From an uncultured Anaerolineae bacterium (lineage in GTDB: Bacteria; Chloroflexota; Anaerolineae; Promineifilales; Promineifilaceae): 64,000 nucleotides of DNA. Made by a program: the position numbers and the translations under genes. The stretch is from contig CAJQMR010000008.1 in assembly GCA_905479495.1 (NCBI GenBank), positions 124,001-188,000 on the forward strand, read 5' to 3'. Under the pieces are notes generated by a model. That model saw nothing but the letters and a program-made list of their open reading frames with translations, made no database searches and was not told where the DNA came from. Shown in pieces: positions 51,137 through 61,502 of this stretch (positions are counted from its first letter, which is position 1; each line of letters begins with the position of its first letter).

Positions 51137-52408
51137 ATGGAAAACTTGAAAGTACGACAAGACGTAAACTTACCAAATGGGACAACGGCCGTTCACGGCC
51201 ATCTGCACACGCGCCAACCAAACCCCAACCACGCCCTCACCACCCCCATCTGGCAAACGGCAACCTACACCTTTGAGAATACGGCCGATCTCATCGCTTA
51301 CCAGGAAGGCAAATTGTGGGGGGGCACCAACGGCCGTATTGAATACGCTCGCTACGGTAACCCCACCGTCCAGGCCGTCGAGAAGCGGCTGGCCGCGTTG
51401 GAAGCAGGCGATTTGCCGGGACATTATGATGCCCTGCTTTTTCCCACGGGAATGACGGCCGTTACCAATATCCTCCTCTCCATTTTGCCCACCGGCAGCC
51501 ATGTCATCTTCACCGATGACAGCTACCGCAAAACGCGCCAATTTTGCCAGACCTTCCTCAAGCGACTGGGCATCGAAACCAGTGAAGTGCCAATGGGCGA
51601 TTACGACGCGCTGGCCAAAGCCATCCAGCCAAACACGCGCATTATTCTTACTGAAAGCCCCACCAACCCCTACCTGCGCGTGGCCGATTTAGAGAAAGTG
51701 GTGGCCATTGCCAAGCAGCACAAACGCATCAAAACGATTATCGATGCCACCTTTGCCACTCCGGTGAACCAACGGCCGTTAACCTACGGCATCGATCTGG
51801 TCATTCATAGCGGCACCAAATATTTTAGCGGTCACAACGATGTAATGGCGGGCGTGGCCATTGGCGAAGCCGGGCTTATCCACGCTTTGCGCCAAAGCCA
51901 GGGAATGCTGGGCGGTGTGATTGACCCGCACGCGGCCTACCTGCTGGAACGTGGCCTAAAGACATTGGCCTTGCGGGTGCAGCAACAAAATCGCTCGGCG
52001 CAGCAGGTGGCCGAATTTTTGGAGCAGCACCCCGCCATTGACCGGGTTTGGTATCCTGGCCTGGCCTCCCATCCAGACCATGCCATCGCCAGCCAGCAGA
52101 TGCGTGGCTTTGGCGGTGTCGTTAGTTTTGAAGTGGCCGTGCCGCCCGGTGAAAATCCCTTAGACAGCGCTGCACGTGTGGTGGATGCTGTCAGAATTCC
52201 CTACATCGCCGCCAGCCTGGGCGGGGTAGAGAGCCTCATCGAGCAGCCCGCCATCATGTCCTACTACGAGCTGTCTACCGAGGAACGGCGCACAATGGGC
52301 ATGAAGGATAATTTGGTTAGATTTGCCATAGGCATTGAAGAAACTGAGGATATACTGGCCGATTTGGCGCAGGCGCTAGAGTATGTGCATGTGGCAAGTA
52401 GCCAGTAG
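51137..52408 (+). CDS. Trans-sulfuration family PLP enzyme (cystathionine gamma-synthase/lyase or methionine gamma-lyase type)
   Basis: YARYGNPTVQAVEKRLAALE, DLVIHSGTKYFSGHNDVMAG; SAM riboswitch upstream. Confidence 0.88.
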   Translation: MENLKVRQDVNLPNGTTAVHGHLHTRQPNPNHALTTPIWQTATYTFENTADLIAYQEGKLWGGTNGRIEYARYGNPTVQAVEKRLAALEAGDLPGHYDALLFPTGMTAVTNILLSILPTGSHVIFTDDSYRKTRQFCQTFLKRLGIETSEVPMGDYDALAKAIQPNTRIILTESPTNPYLRVADLEKVVAIAKQHKRIKTIIDATFATPVNQRPLTYGIDLVIHSGTKYFSGHNDVMAGVAIGEAGLIHALRQSQGMLGGVIDPHAAYLLERGLKTLALRVQQQNRSAQQVAEFLEQHPAIDRVWYPGLASHPDHAIASQQMRGFGGVVSFEVAVPPGENPLDSAARVVDAVRIPYIAASLGGVESLIEQPAIMSYYELSTEERRTMGMKDNLVRFAIGIEETEDILADLAQALEYVHVASSQ

Positions 52409-52520
52409 CAAATTGCGCACAAACATATTCGACGAATCCAAAATTCAATACAAAGAGACAAAGATACAAAAGGAACAAAGAAAAATCTGCGCGCGCAATC
52501 TGCGTAAATCTGCGTAATCT

Positions 52521-53966
52521 GTGGATGAAAAGTTGTTTCTATTGAAACTGGAGAACATGATGACCTTAGTAATGAAATTCGGCGGAACGTCCGTGGGCAG
52601 TGTGCAGGCGATGCGGGAAACGGCCGTTCTCATTCAACACACCAAAAAACAGTGGGGCCAAGCGGTGGCCATCGTCTCCGCCATGGGCTCGAAGCCGGTA
52701 AAAGTGACCGATTTGCTGCTGCAAGGTGCGCATTCTGCGGCCAATGGCGATGGCGAAACGTACCAAAAATTGGCTGAGCAGCTGCGCCATATACATTACG
52801 AAGCGATTGACGGCTTGCTGGCTCCTGACGGGGAGCGGCAGCAAATTTTGGTGGAAAACGGCCGTTTCATTGACCGTTTTTCTGATTTATGTCAAGCTGT
52901 CTATGTGTTGGGCGAACTTAGCCCTCGGGCGTTGGACACCGTGGGCGGCATGGGTGAGCAGATGAGCGCCCGTATTTTGGCGGCGTACCTGCGCCAGATT
53001 GGCGTGCCCGCTGAAGCGATTGATGCGACCGAACTTATCGTCACCGACAGCAACTTTCAGAATGCGGCACCCCTATTTGCCCCGACCAAGCAACAGACGG
53101 AAAGTCGGATACGGCCGTTGCTGGCCCAGGGTGTTGTGCCCATTGTCACCGGTTTCATCGCCGCCAATGCCGAGGGCATTACCACCACACTGGGGCGGGG
53201 CGGGTCTGATTACACTGGCGCAATCCTGGGCGAAGCGCTTGCCGCTGATGAGGTCTGGATTTGGACTGACGTAGATGGCGTGATGACCGCCGATCCGCGC
53301 CTGGTACCCGACGCCCGATCGATTCCCCAGCTGAGCTATCGTGAAGTGTCTGAGCTGGCTTTTTATGGGGCCAAGGTGCTGCATCCCAAAACGATGCGAC
53401 CCTGTGTGGAGAACGGCATTCCGCTGCGTATCAAAAATACGTTCAACCCCGAACATCCCGGCACCGTCATCGTGCCAGACGCGCCCAACGGCAACGGCGG
53501 CATCAAAGCGGTGACGGCCATCAACAATTTAGGGTTGGTCACAGTAGAAGGTAAAGGGATGATGGGCATCCCTGGCATTGCCGCCCGTACCTTCGGCGCT
53601 GTGGCCCGCGACGATCAGAGCGTTTTGCTCATCAGCCAGGCGTCTTCCGAACAATCCATCTGCTTTGCCACCCCCGACGACGCCACAGACAAGATCATTC
53701 AGACCCTGGAAGATGAATTCAGTGTGGAGCTGGCTCGTCGGGATATTGATCGCATTTGGACCCATGAGCCGGTGTCGATTGTGACAATTGTGGGGGCGGG
53801 GATGCGGGGTACGCCGGGCATCGCCGGGCGCATCTTCACGGCACTGGGCGAGCAAAAGGTGAATGTCATTGCCATCGCCCAGGGGTCGTCTGAGTGCAGC
53901 ATCAGTGTGGTGGTGGATGATGCGGAAACGGCCGTTTCCGTTGCCCAAATCCATGCGCTTATATAA
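52521..53966 (+). CDS. Aspartate kinase with ACT domains
   Basis: MKFGGTSVGSV, TTLGRGGSDYTGA, DVDGVMTADPRLV; real start probably 3-20 codons downstream. Confidence 0.92.
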   Translation: MDEKLFLLKLENMMTLVMKFGGTSVGSVQAMRETAVLIQHTKKQWGQAVAIVSAMGSKPVKVTDLLLQGAHSAANGDGETYQKLAEQLRHIHYEAIDGLLAPDGERQQILVENGRFIDRFSDLCQAVYVLGELSPRALDTVGGMGEQMSARILAAYLRQIGVPAEAIDATELIVTDSNFQNAAPLFAPTKQQTESRIRPLLAQGVVPIVTGFIAANAEGITTTLGRGGSDYTGAILGEALAADEVWIWTDVDGVMTADPRLVPDARSIPQLSYREVSELAFYGAKVLHPKTMRPCVENGIPLRIKNTFNPEHPGTVIVPDAPNGNGGIKAVTAINNLGLVTVEGKGMMGIPGIAARTFGAVARDDQSVLLISQASSEQSICFATPDDATDKIIQTLEDEFSVELARRDIDRIWTHEPVSIVTIVGAGMRGTPGIAGRIFTALGEQKVNVIAIAQGSSECSISVVVDDAETAVSVAQIHALI

Positions 53967-53967
53967 A

Positions 53968-54030
53968 AAATGAGAGTGGAGACTGGAGATTAACGATTGG
54001 CTGCTCTTTATCTCTAATCTCCACTCTTTC
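53968..54030. repeat. Word-repeat inverted repeat (GAGATTAGAG family)
   Basis: AGAGTGGAGACTGGAGATTAACGATT ... TCTCTAATCTCCACTCT. Confidence 0.65.
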
Positions 54031-54183
54031 TTGAACCCCAGTTAACTTTTGCTTTAACCAACGCTTGAATCTGGGTGAACGGCCGTTCACTTAGAAATGA
54101 TCGCCTGTCATTGTCAAGCCTCAGCCATCTCCGGCATAATCGCGTCTCATCTTCAATCAACAATTCGCAAAGGAGAACAGTTC

Positions 54184-55302
54184 ATGTTAACGAAAGAATC
54201 CAGACAATTTGTCTCGATTGGTTTATTTTTCTTGTTGGCCCTCTTGCTGGTCGCTTGTGGTTCTGGCGCAGAAACAACCACTGAGGATGGCGTCGCTGCC
54301 GAACCCGACCCGCAGCCCGATCCTGAAGCTGTTGCCGTAACTGAAGGCGATGGCACGGCGGGTGACCTGGTCATCTACTCTGGCCGCAGCGAAAGTCTCG
54401 TTGGCCCCATTATCGAGCAGTTTGCTGCTGAGACGGGTATCAACGTCGAAGTGCGCTACGGCAGCACCTCAGAAATGGCTGGTGTTTTACTGGAAGAAGG
54501 GGCCAACAGTCCGGCCGACGTTTTTTATGCCCAGGACCCTGGTGGACTGGGAGCGGTTACTGCCGCTGGCTTATTTGCCACTTTGCCGAAGGAAACCATC
54601 GCCAAAGTGCCAGCTCGTTTTGCCCCCGAAGACAGCACCTGGGTGGGCATTTCCGGGCGGGCCAGGGTAGTGGTTTACAACACCAGCGTTTTTAGTGACC
54701 CAGCCGCAGAGCTGCCACAAGATATTTTTGACTTTGTAGACCCGGCGTGGAACGGCCGTATCGGCTGGGCACCTACCAACGGTTCATTCCAGGCAATGGT
54801 CACCGCCATGCGCGCCACCTGGGGCGAAGAGCAAACCCGCGAATGGCTCAGCGGCATCCAGGCCAACAACCCCGTCGTCTACAGCAGCAACACCCCCATT
54901 GTCTCTGGCGTGGCGGCTGGCGAGGTGGATGTCGGCTTTGTCAATCATTACTATCTTTACCGCTTCCTGGCCGAGGAAGGTGAAAGCTTCCCGGCACGTA
55001 ACTATTTCTTACCCGGTGGTGGTCCCGGTTCCCTGGTGATGGTTTCAGGTGCGGGCCTCCTCAACACCGCGCCCAACGCCGCCAATGCCCAGCAGTTCAT
55101 CGACTTCTTGCTGTCTGTGGAAGCGCAGCAATATTTTGCCGATGAAACCTTCGAGTATCCTGTAGTAGAAGGTGTAGCCATCGACCCCAACTTGCCGCCA
55201 TTCTCAGAACTGGACGCCGTGGCGCTCAACATTTCCATGAATGACCTGGCCGACCTGGAGGGCACGCAAGATATGCTCCTGGAACTGGGCATCATTGAGT
55301 AA
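54184..55302 (+). CDS. Fe(III) ABC transporter substrate-binding lipoprotein (FbpA-like)
   Basis: LLVACGSG lipobox, LVIYSGRSESLVGPIIEQF; start moved to MLTKES. Confidence 0.9.
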   Translation: MLTKESRQFVSIGLFFLLALLLVACGSGAETTTEDGVAAEPDPQPDPEAVAVTEGDGTAGDLVIYSGRSESLVGPIIEQFAAETGINVEVRYGSTSEMAGVLLEEGANSPADVFYAQDPGGLGAVTAAGLFATLPKETIAKVPARFAPEDSTWVGISGRARVVVYNTSVFSDPAAELPQDIFDFVDPAWNGRIGWAPTNGSFQAMVTAMRATWGEEQTREWLSGIQANNPVVYSSNTPIVSGVAAGEVDVGFVNHYYLYRFLAEEGESFPARNYFLPGGGPGSLVMVSGAGLLNTAPNAANAQQFIDFLLSVEAQQYFADETFEYPVVEGVAIDPNLPPFSELDAVALNISMNDLADLEGTQDMLLELGIIE

Positions 55303-55310
55303 CCTAACAG

Positions 55311-55424
55311 TCTCATTCTGAACGAAGCGCAGCGAAGTGAAGAATCCCTCTAAACACGATCGCTTAATAACCTTGCCCGTGATAGGTCGTGACCGTAGGG
55401 ATTTTTCACTGCGCTCAGAATGAC
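55311..55424. repeat. MITE/REP-like element copy 2
   Basis: TCTCATTCTGAACGAAGCGCAGCGAAGTGAAGAATCCCT ... AGGGATTTTTCACTGCGCTCAGAATGAC. Confidence 0.65.
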
Positions 55425-55604
55425 AGATAAGGGATTTTTAACTCTGGTTAACTTTTGACTTAACCAGCCGAATATTTCGCTTGATCGCTCGTTAATTCAA
55501 AAGTTGACCGCCTCCCCTTGTTTCAAATCACATTCACCGCATAATTCTATCGAGGGTAGCCGGATATTTTCGGCACAAATTTTCAACAATCGCAGGGAAA
55601 CAAT

Positions 55605-57284
55605 ATGGGTGTTACTGATTTTGGCAACGTACGGACGCTGCCCAGAATCAAAATTGAATTAGACCAGACGTGGCTGCGCCAGCGGCACTGGTCGCCATTT
55701 CACTGGCTGCTGGTGGGCAGCGCCGGGTTAGTTGCTGCCCTGATTCTGTTGGTTCCCACTTATTTGCTGCTGCGCGTAGGCACCAGTTGGGCCGAGGCGT
55801 GGCAAACGCTTTCCCAACCGCGTACATTAGAAATTTTGGGCAATACGCTGGGATTGGCCGCCGCTGTAACGGCCGCTTCTGCCCTCATCGCTGTTCCCCT
55901 GGCCTGGCTTACAACCTGTACCGATTTGCCTGGCAAACGGTTTTGGGCCGTGATTGCAGCTCTACCGTTGGTGGTGCCTAGCTACGTGGCGGCCTATCTC
56001 TTTGCCTCAATTTTGACCCCAAAAGGTTTATTGCAGCAGATTCTATACCCTATCTTCGGCATCGAACGGCTGCCAAATTTTTACGGTTTTCCCGGTGCAT
56101 TTATCGTGTTGACGCTGGTCAGCTACCCGTTCGTTTTTCTTACGGTGCGCAGCGCTTTGAAGAACATGGACCCGGCGTTGGTAGAAGCGGCCCGCAGTTT
56201 GGGGCTGTCGCCGTGGCGGGCCTTTTGGCGGGTGACCTTGCCCTATTTACGGCCGTCTATTGCGGCGGGTAGTTTACTGGTCATGCTTTACACCCTGCGT
56301 GACTTTGGTGCCGTGACCATGCTGCAATATTCCACCTTCACCCGTATCATCTACAACCGTTATTTGGGCTACAAGCTGGACATGGCGGCGGCGATGGCGT
56401 TGGTGCTGGTGGTGGTAACGGCCGTTATCCTCATTCTGGAACAGCGCAGCCGGGGCAAAGCCCAATACGCTCGCGTTTCTATCGGCGTAGCCCGTGCCCA
56501 AACCCCGGTGAAGTTAGGGCGCTGGCGTTGGCTGGGGCTGAGCCTAACTGGGTTACTCTCCTTTTGGGCGCTGCTGGTTCCGGCGTTTGGGCTGGCCTAC
56601 TGGTTTTGGCGCGGCCTGAATCAGGATTGGGCAGTGAAGAGCCTGGGTGCGGCCCAAACCAACGTGGACTCATTACTGTTGCTGGTGGAACCGGCCTGGC
56701 ATTCGTTGTCGGCATCGCTGCTGGGGGCGGGATTAGCCATGCTGCTGGCACTGCCCATCGCCATTTTGGTGGTGCGCCGACCGGGTCGTTTGAGCCGCCT
56801 GTTTGAACAGCTTTCTTACGCCAGTTTTGCGCTGCCGGGCATTGTGGTGGCATTGGCCTACGTCTTTTTTGGTACAAATTATGCTGCGTCACTTTACCAA
56901 ACCTTGCCGATGCTGCTGATTGCTTACGTCATTTTGTTCATTCCGCAGGCGGTGGGCGCACAGCGCAGTTCGCTGCTGCAAGTGTCGTCCACGTTGGAAG
57001 AAGCGGCACAAAGTTTGGGCAAACGGCCGTCCACTATTTTCCGTCGCATTACCCTGCCCCTGGTTAAACCGGGCATGCTGGCCGGGGCGGCGCTGGTTTT
57101 CCTTACCTGCATGAAGGAATTACCTGCCACCCTCATTTTGAGTCCGCTGGGCTTCAATACGTTATCGGCCGAAATCTGGGCCAACATTGGCGAAGCGTTT
57201 TTTGCTCGCGCCGCCGCCCCAACCCTGCTGCTGCTCCTGCTCTCCTCCATCCCCCTGGCCTGGATGACCTTGAGGAATAATTAA
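55605..57284 (+). CDS. Fe(III) ABC transporter permease (FbpB-like, two fused permease halves)
   Basis: EAARSLGLSPWRAFWRVTLPYLRPSI and EEAAQSLGKRPSTIFRRITLPLVKPGM EAA loops. Confidence 0.93.
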   Translation: MGVTDFGNVRTLPRIKIELDQTWLRQRHWSPFHWLLVGSAGLVAALILLVPTYLLLRVGTSWAEAWQTLSQPRTLEILGNTLGLAAAVTAASALIAVPLAWLTTCTDLPGKRFWAVIAALPLVVPSYVAAYLFASILTPKGLLQQILYPIFGIERLPNFYGFPGAFIVLTLVSYPFVFLTVRSALKNMDPALVEAARSLGLSPWRAFWRVTLPYLRPSIAAGSLLVMLYTLRDFGAVTMLQYSTFTRIIYNRYLGYKLDMAAAMALVLVVVTAVILILEQRSRGKAQYARVSIGVARAQTPVKLGRWRWLGLSLTGLLSFWALLVPAFGLAYWFWRGLNQDWAVKSLGAAQTNVDSLLLLVEPAWHSLSASLLGAGLAMLLALPIAILVVRRPGRLSRLFEQLSYASFALPGIVVALAYVFFGTNYAASLYQTLPMLLIAYVILFIPQAVGAQRSSLLQVSSTLEEAAQSLGKRPSTIFRRITLPLVKPGMLAGAALVFLTCMKELPATLILSPLGFNTLSAEIWANIGEAFFARAAAPTLLLLLLSSIPLAWMTLRNN

Positions 57285-57378
57285 TGGTTAATGGTAAATT
57301 TTTAATGGTTAATGATCTATTGACACCCCTTTCCATTAGCAATTAACCATTTACTATTAGCAATTAACCATTGTCCCC
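57280..57378. repeat. Word-repeat inverted repeat (AATGGTTAATGG family)
   Basis: TTAATGGTTAATGGTAAATTTTTAATGGTTAATG ... CATTAGCAATTAACCATTTACTATTAGCAATTAACCATT. Confidence 0.7.
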
Positions 57379-58428
57379 ATGTCCACCGTCACCTGTCACA
57401 ATCTCCACAAATCATTTGATGACCAGCCTGTGGTACAAAATGTGAGCCTGTCTGTTGCGCCAGGGGACATTTTGGTGCTGCTGGGGCCAAGCGGCTGCGG
57501 CAAGACCACTACCTTGCGCCTGATTGCTGGATTTGAGCAGTTGGATAACGGCCGTATCGAAATCGACAATCAGCTTGTGGCCGATGGCAATCGTCATGTG
57601 CCGCCGGAAAAGCGGCGTGTGGGTATTGTCTTTCAGGATTACGCCATTTTCCCCCATCTCAGTTTGGCCCAAAACGTAGGCTTTGGTCTCAAGCGTGGCC
57701 AGTCTGCCCGCGTGGAAGAGATGCTAAATTTTGTTGGGCTGGGTGGTTTAGGCGAGCGGATGCCGCACCAGCTTTCTGGTGGGCAGCAGCAGCGAGTGGC
57801 TTTGGCCCGGGCCTTGGCCCCGCAGCCCGTTGTTTTGCTGCTGGATGAGCCGTTTTCTAACCTGGATGCGGCGCTGCGCGTGGAGATGCGCCAGGAGGTG
57901 CGGCGCTTATTGAAGGCAAGCGGTACCACGGCCGTTTTTGTAACGCATGATCAGGAAGAAGCATTGTACATGGGGGATCAGGTGGGGGTGATGCACGCTG
58001 GTCGTTTGGAGCAGGTGGGCACGCCAGAAGTGATCTTTCACCAGCCACGCACCCGCTTTGTGGCCGAATTTTTAGGTCAGACCGACTTTCTGCCAGGCGA
58101 GGTGACCGAACATGGCGTGCAAACGCCGCTGGGTGTGCTGCCGCAAACGCTGCCATTGGCCAGCGGTACGGCCGTTGACATTGCTGTTCGCCCAGATGAT
58201 TTGCGGGTGCTGCCCGATGAGGCGGGGAACGGCCGTATTGTTTCGCGGCAGTTTGTGGGCATCGCCTTTGTCTATGAGGTCCGTCTGGCTGACGGTACGC
58301 TCATCCACAGTTGGCAGCCGCACGAGAACAGTTTAGCCGAGGGAACGGCCGTTTCCGTCCAGTTTGCTGCCCCCCACGAACTCCCCTGCTTTTACCAAGA
58401 TCATATCGTTCCCGACAAAAGTCGCTGA
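57379..58428 (+). CDS. Fe(III) ABC transporter ATP-binding protein (FbpC-like)
   Basis: GPSGCGKTTTLRLIAG, LSGGQQQRVALARALAPQPVVLLLDEPFSNLD, TOBE-like tail. Confidence 0.93.
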   Translation: MSTVTCHNLHKSFDDQPVVQNVSLSVAPGDILVLLGPSGCGKTTTLRLIAGFEQLDNGRIEIDNQLVADGNRHVPPEKRRVGIVFQDYAIFPHLSLAQNVGFGLKRGQSARVEEMLNFVGLGGLGERMPHQLSGGQQQRVALARALAPQPVVLLLDEPFSNLDAALRVEMRQEVRRLLKASGTTAVFVTHDQEEALYMGDQVGVMHAGRLEQVGTPEVIFHQPRTRFVAEFLGQTDFLPGEVTEHGVQTPLGVLPQTLPLASGTAVDIAVRPDDLRVLPDEAGNGRIVSRQFVGIAFVYEVRLADGTLIHSWQPHENSLAEGTAVSVQFAAPHELPCFYQDHIVPDKSR

Positions 58429-58484
58429 ACGCAGTTCTGTTTCCAGGTATAATTGCTTCAATAAATCACGTTATGAAAGTTGGT

Positions 58485-58545
58485 AGGACTAACAGTCCTG
58501 CTGCTTTTAAACTTCCAATTTACTGAACTCAGGACTATCAGTCCT
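58485..58545. repeat. Paired-palindrome element F, copy 2
   Basis: AGGACTAACAGTCCT (58485-58499), 31-nt spacer, AGGACTATCAGTCCT (58531-58545), upstream of ferritin. Confidence 0.8.
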
Positions 58546-58570
58546 GTCCCTCAAAAGGAGAGATCGATAC

Positions 58571-59086
58571 ATGATCATTAAACCAAAAGTTGTAGAGGCG
58601 ATGAACGCCCAAATCCAGAGCGAATTTGCGGCTTCGGCGCAATATGTCGCCATTGCTGTTTACTTTGACGAAGCCACCCTGCCTGATCTGGCCGCTTTTT
58701 TCTATCGCCAGGCGGAAGAAGAGCGGATGCACGCCATGAAGTTTGTCCAGTTCATGCTGGAGGCGGGCTCCAAGCCGATCATTCCTGGGCTGCCCGCGCT
58801 GCGCAATGATTTTGAAAGTGCCAGTGATGCCGTGCAGTTTGCCCTGGACCAGGAGATCAAGGTCACCAACCAGATCAACAACCTGGTTTCTATCGCTGAG
58901 GCAGAAAAAGATTACGCCAGCAGCCAGTTCCTGCAATGGTTTGTTACCGAGCAGGTGGAAGAGGTCGATTCGATGACCACGCTGCTGAACACTATCAAGC
59001 ACGCCGGCGGCGCGCTGCTGCTGGTAGAAGATTTTGTGCGGCGTACGATGGCCGTGGGTGGCGGTGAAGCAGCCCCTGCTGCGTAA
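58571..59086 (+). CDS. Ferritin
   Basis: NAQIQSEFAASAQYVAIAVYFDEATLPDLAAFFYRQAEEERMHAMKFVQFM. Confidence 0.92.
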   Translation: MIIKPKVVEAMNAQIQSEFAASAQYVAIAVYFDEATLPDLAAFFYRQAEEERMHAMKFVQFMLEAGSKPIIPGLPALRNDFESASDAVQFALDQEIKVTNQINNLVSIAEAEKDYASSQFLQWFVTEQVEEVDSMTTLLNTIKHAGGALLLVEDFVRRTMAVGGGEAAPAA

Positions 59087-59093
59087 CTTGCCT

Positions 59094-59188
59094 AACCTGA
59101 CAGGTTTACGACAAATTTGGTCAAAAGCGCTTCTTTGCTGGGCGAAATTGACTTGATTTTTGCTTATTTTGAAAACCTGTCAGGTTTT
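59094..59188. repeat. Paired-palindrome element G (AACCTGACAGGTT word)
   Basis: AACCTGACAGGTT (59094-59106) and AAAACCTGTCAGGTTTT (59172-59188). Confidence 0.7.
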
Positions 59189-59197
59189 CCCGCCAAC

Positions 59198-60100
59198 ATG
59201 ACAACAGTCCCAAGCCCAGATTTTTATTGCACCGATTGGTCGTTGACTATTGATGAGCCGATGTTGGGTACGGCCGTTTCCAGCCAGGTGTGGCTCTTTT
59301 TGGAATATAACCAGCCCTGGGCGGCCAAAGCGACCAGCGATAATAATTTACCGCAGCCGGTGCAGATGTGGCTGGCAGAACAGAGTGGCCTGGTAAACGG
59401 CCGTCTCCAATTTATCAAGCAGCCGCGCGGGGAGCGAGCCAGTTGGGCTTTCTTCGTAGCCTGCTTTGCCGACACTGGCTCCCGCGTTTACCGCTTCGAC
59501 CTGGCCGACTATGAGGCGCTTTTTGCGCTGGATTTGCCCGCAATCGTGGCGGGAGAGTTTCGCTATGAAGCCCAGCGCACCACCGATGGGCAGCTTCTGG
59601 TGTGTACCAATGGCAAGCGGGATGTCTGCTGTGCTTTGCACGGGGTTGCCTTGCTGCGAGCATTGGCCGCCGCAAGCGATGTTTCTCTTTGGGAGACAAC
59701 GCATTTGGGTGGTCATCGTTTTGCACCAACGCTGCTCACGCTGCCGGATGGCGTGAATTACGGCCGTATCACACCCCAAGAGGTGCCGCAGCTGTTAGCC
59801 CATCTGCAAAATCGCACCCTCTGGCTGGAAAAGCTGCGTGGGCGGGTCTGCTATGAACCCATTGTGCAGGTGGCTGAGCAATTTTTGCGGCAAGAAACGG
59901 CCGCGTTTCATGTGGATGCTTACCAGCACAGAGCCACAGACACGCTGGCAGAAAACCACTGGCGAGTACAGTTTGAGTCCGTTGCTGGGCAGCACCATAC
60001 TGTAATGGTTGAAGGCGCACGGCCACTAACCACTTATCCCAGCTCTGGCCAGCTCAAGGCCAAAACGGTTCCCCAATTCCGCCGCTCTCAAGGCCCCTAA
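59198..60100 (+). CDS. Sucrase/ferredoxin-like family protein
   Basis: VCTNGKRDVCCALHG and TTHLGGHRFAPTLLTLPDG motifs; start moved to MTTVPSP, outside repeat G. Confidence 0.8.
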   Translation: MTTVPSPDFYCTDWSLTIDEPMLGTAVSSQVWLFLEYNQPWAAKATSDNNLPQPVQMWLAEQSGLVNGRLQFIKQPRGERASWAFFVACFADTGSRVYRFDLADYEALFALDLPAIVAGEFRYEAQRTTDGQLLVCTNGKRDVCCALHGVALLRALAAASDVSLWETTHLGGHRFAPTLLTLPDGVNYGRITPQEVPQLLAHLQNRTLWLEKLRGRVCYEPIVQVAEQFLRQETAAFHVDAYQHRATDTLAENHWRVQFESVAGQHHTVMVEGARPLTTYPSSGQLKAKTVPQFRRSQGP

Positions 60101-60176
60101 AGTCATCTTGACCCCTGGAAAACAGTCGCAGACAATAGAGCCATCATTTGATCCAGCATTCTTGAGGCCGTGAGCC

Positions 60177-61445
60177 ATGAAGACAATCCCCTTTTGGCAA
60201 GATGATTATCCCCGACCAGACACGTTGCCTGTTTCTCCGTTACCGGAACAGGTGGATGTGGCTGTGGTAGGCGGTGGCATCACAGGACTGGTGGCTGCCT
60301 ATTTTTTGACCAAGCGAGGCGTGGCCACGGCCGTTCTCGAACAAGATCGTATTGGGATCGGAGCCAGCTCGCGCCATCCCGGCGTTGTTACCACTGGCTT
60401 TCGGCAAAGTCTGGCCAACTTGTTCGATTTGCATGGCGAGGCGGTGGCGCGGCAGTTGTGGCAGGCTTCGCTGGACGCGGTGGATCTGGTGGGCGAAATT
60501 GTGGCTGATGAGGGCATTGACTGTGACTTTGCCCGGCGCGGCCACCTGACGCTGGCGGCTAAACCGTCTCATTTAACCTCGATGAAAAAGCTGGTGACCT
60601 GGTATGAGCAGGAGCTGGATTTTCCGCTGGAACTGCTTTCTGCGGCAGAGGTAGCCACGGCCGTTGGCTCCCCGACCTATTTTGGCGGTATGGTCAATGA
60701 GTGGGGTGCCAGTTTGCATCCGACTAAATATTTGTACGGCCTGGCCGGGGCGGTGGCCCGGCAGGGTGGCTTGTTGTGTGAGAAAACGGCCGTCACCCGC
60801 CTGGAAAAACACGCCCAAGGATTTACCGTCCACACCAGCCAGGGTACGGTCAAAGCTCGTGAGGTTTTGTTGGCCACCAATGGCTACAGCGGCAAGCTGG
60901 TGCGCCCCGTGCAGCGGCTGGTTTTTCCCATGAACAGCGTGGCCATCGCGACCGAACCACTTTCAGCAGCACAGCAAACGTATTTGAATCCAGACGGCCG
61001 TACGGCCCAAGATTCCCGCTGGCTGCATCATTATTTTCGGTTGACGCCGGACGGCCGTTTCCTTTTTGGCAGCCATCGTCACTGGCGGCTGGAGCAGGAT
61101 TTGCTGGACTGCGCCGACACGCTGCGCCAACAAATGGTTAAACAGTTCCCCATCCTGGCCGGTGTGCCACTTTCTCATGCCTGGAGCGGTAACCTGGGGC
61201 AAACGTTTGACATGGTACCCCACATCGGGCGGCTGAACGGGGTGCATTATGCCCTGGGCTACAGTGGGCAGGGCGTGGCCCTCTCCGCCTACCTGGGCCG
61301 TGAAGCTGGTTTGTTGCTCTCCGGGCAGAAGCGGCACAGCCCGTTTGTCGCCATTCAGCCCATGACCCACTTTTACTACCGGCAATACGGCCGTTTTGCC
61401 CCGCTGCTGGGTTACTACTATCGCTTTCTGGATTGGATTAGCTAA
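60177..61445 (+). CDS. FAD-dependent oxidoreductase (DAO family)
   Basis: DVAVVGGGITGLVAAYFLTKRGVATAVLEQ. Confidence 0.9.
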   Translation: MKTIPFWQDDYPRPDTLPVSPLPEQVDVAVVGGGITGLVAAYFLTKRGVATAVLEQDRIGIGASSRHPGVVTTGFRQSLANLFDLHGEAVARQLWQASLDAVDLVGEIVADEGIDCDFARRGHLTLAAKPSHLTSMKKLVTWYEQELDFPLELLSAAEVATAVGSPTYFGGMVNEWGASLHPTKYLYGLAGAVARQGGLLCEKTAVTRLEKHAQGFTVHTSQGTVKAREVLLATNGYSGKLVRPVQRLVFPMNSVAIATEPLSAAQQTYLNPDGRTAQDSRWLHHYFRLTPDGRFLFGSHRHWRLEQDLLDCADTLRQQMVKQFPILAGVPLSHAWSGNLGQTFDMVPHIGRLNGVHYALGYSGQGVALSAYLGREAGLLLSGQKRHSPFVAIQPMTHFYYRQYGRFAPLLGYYYRFLDWIS

Positions 61446-61502
61446 CTTTAGCTAATAATGTTGTTGCAGTTGATGTTCCATTGTGCCAGAGCAAGATGAA
61501 AA

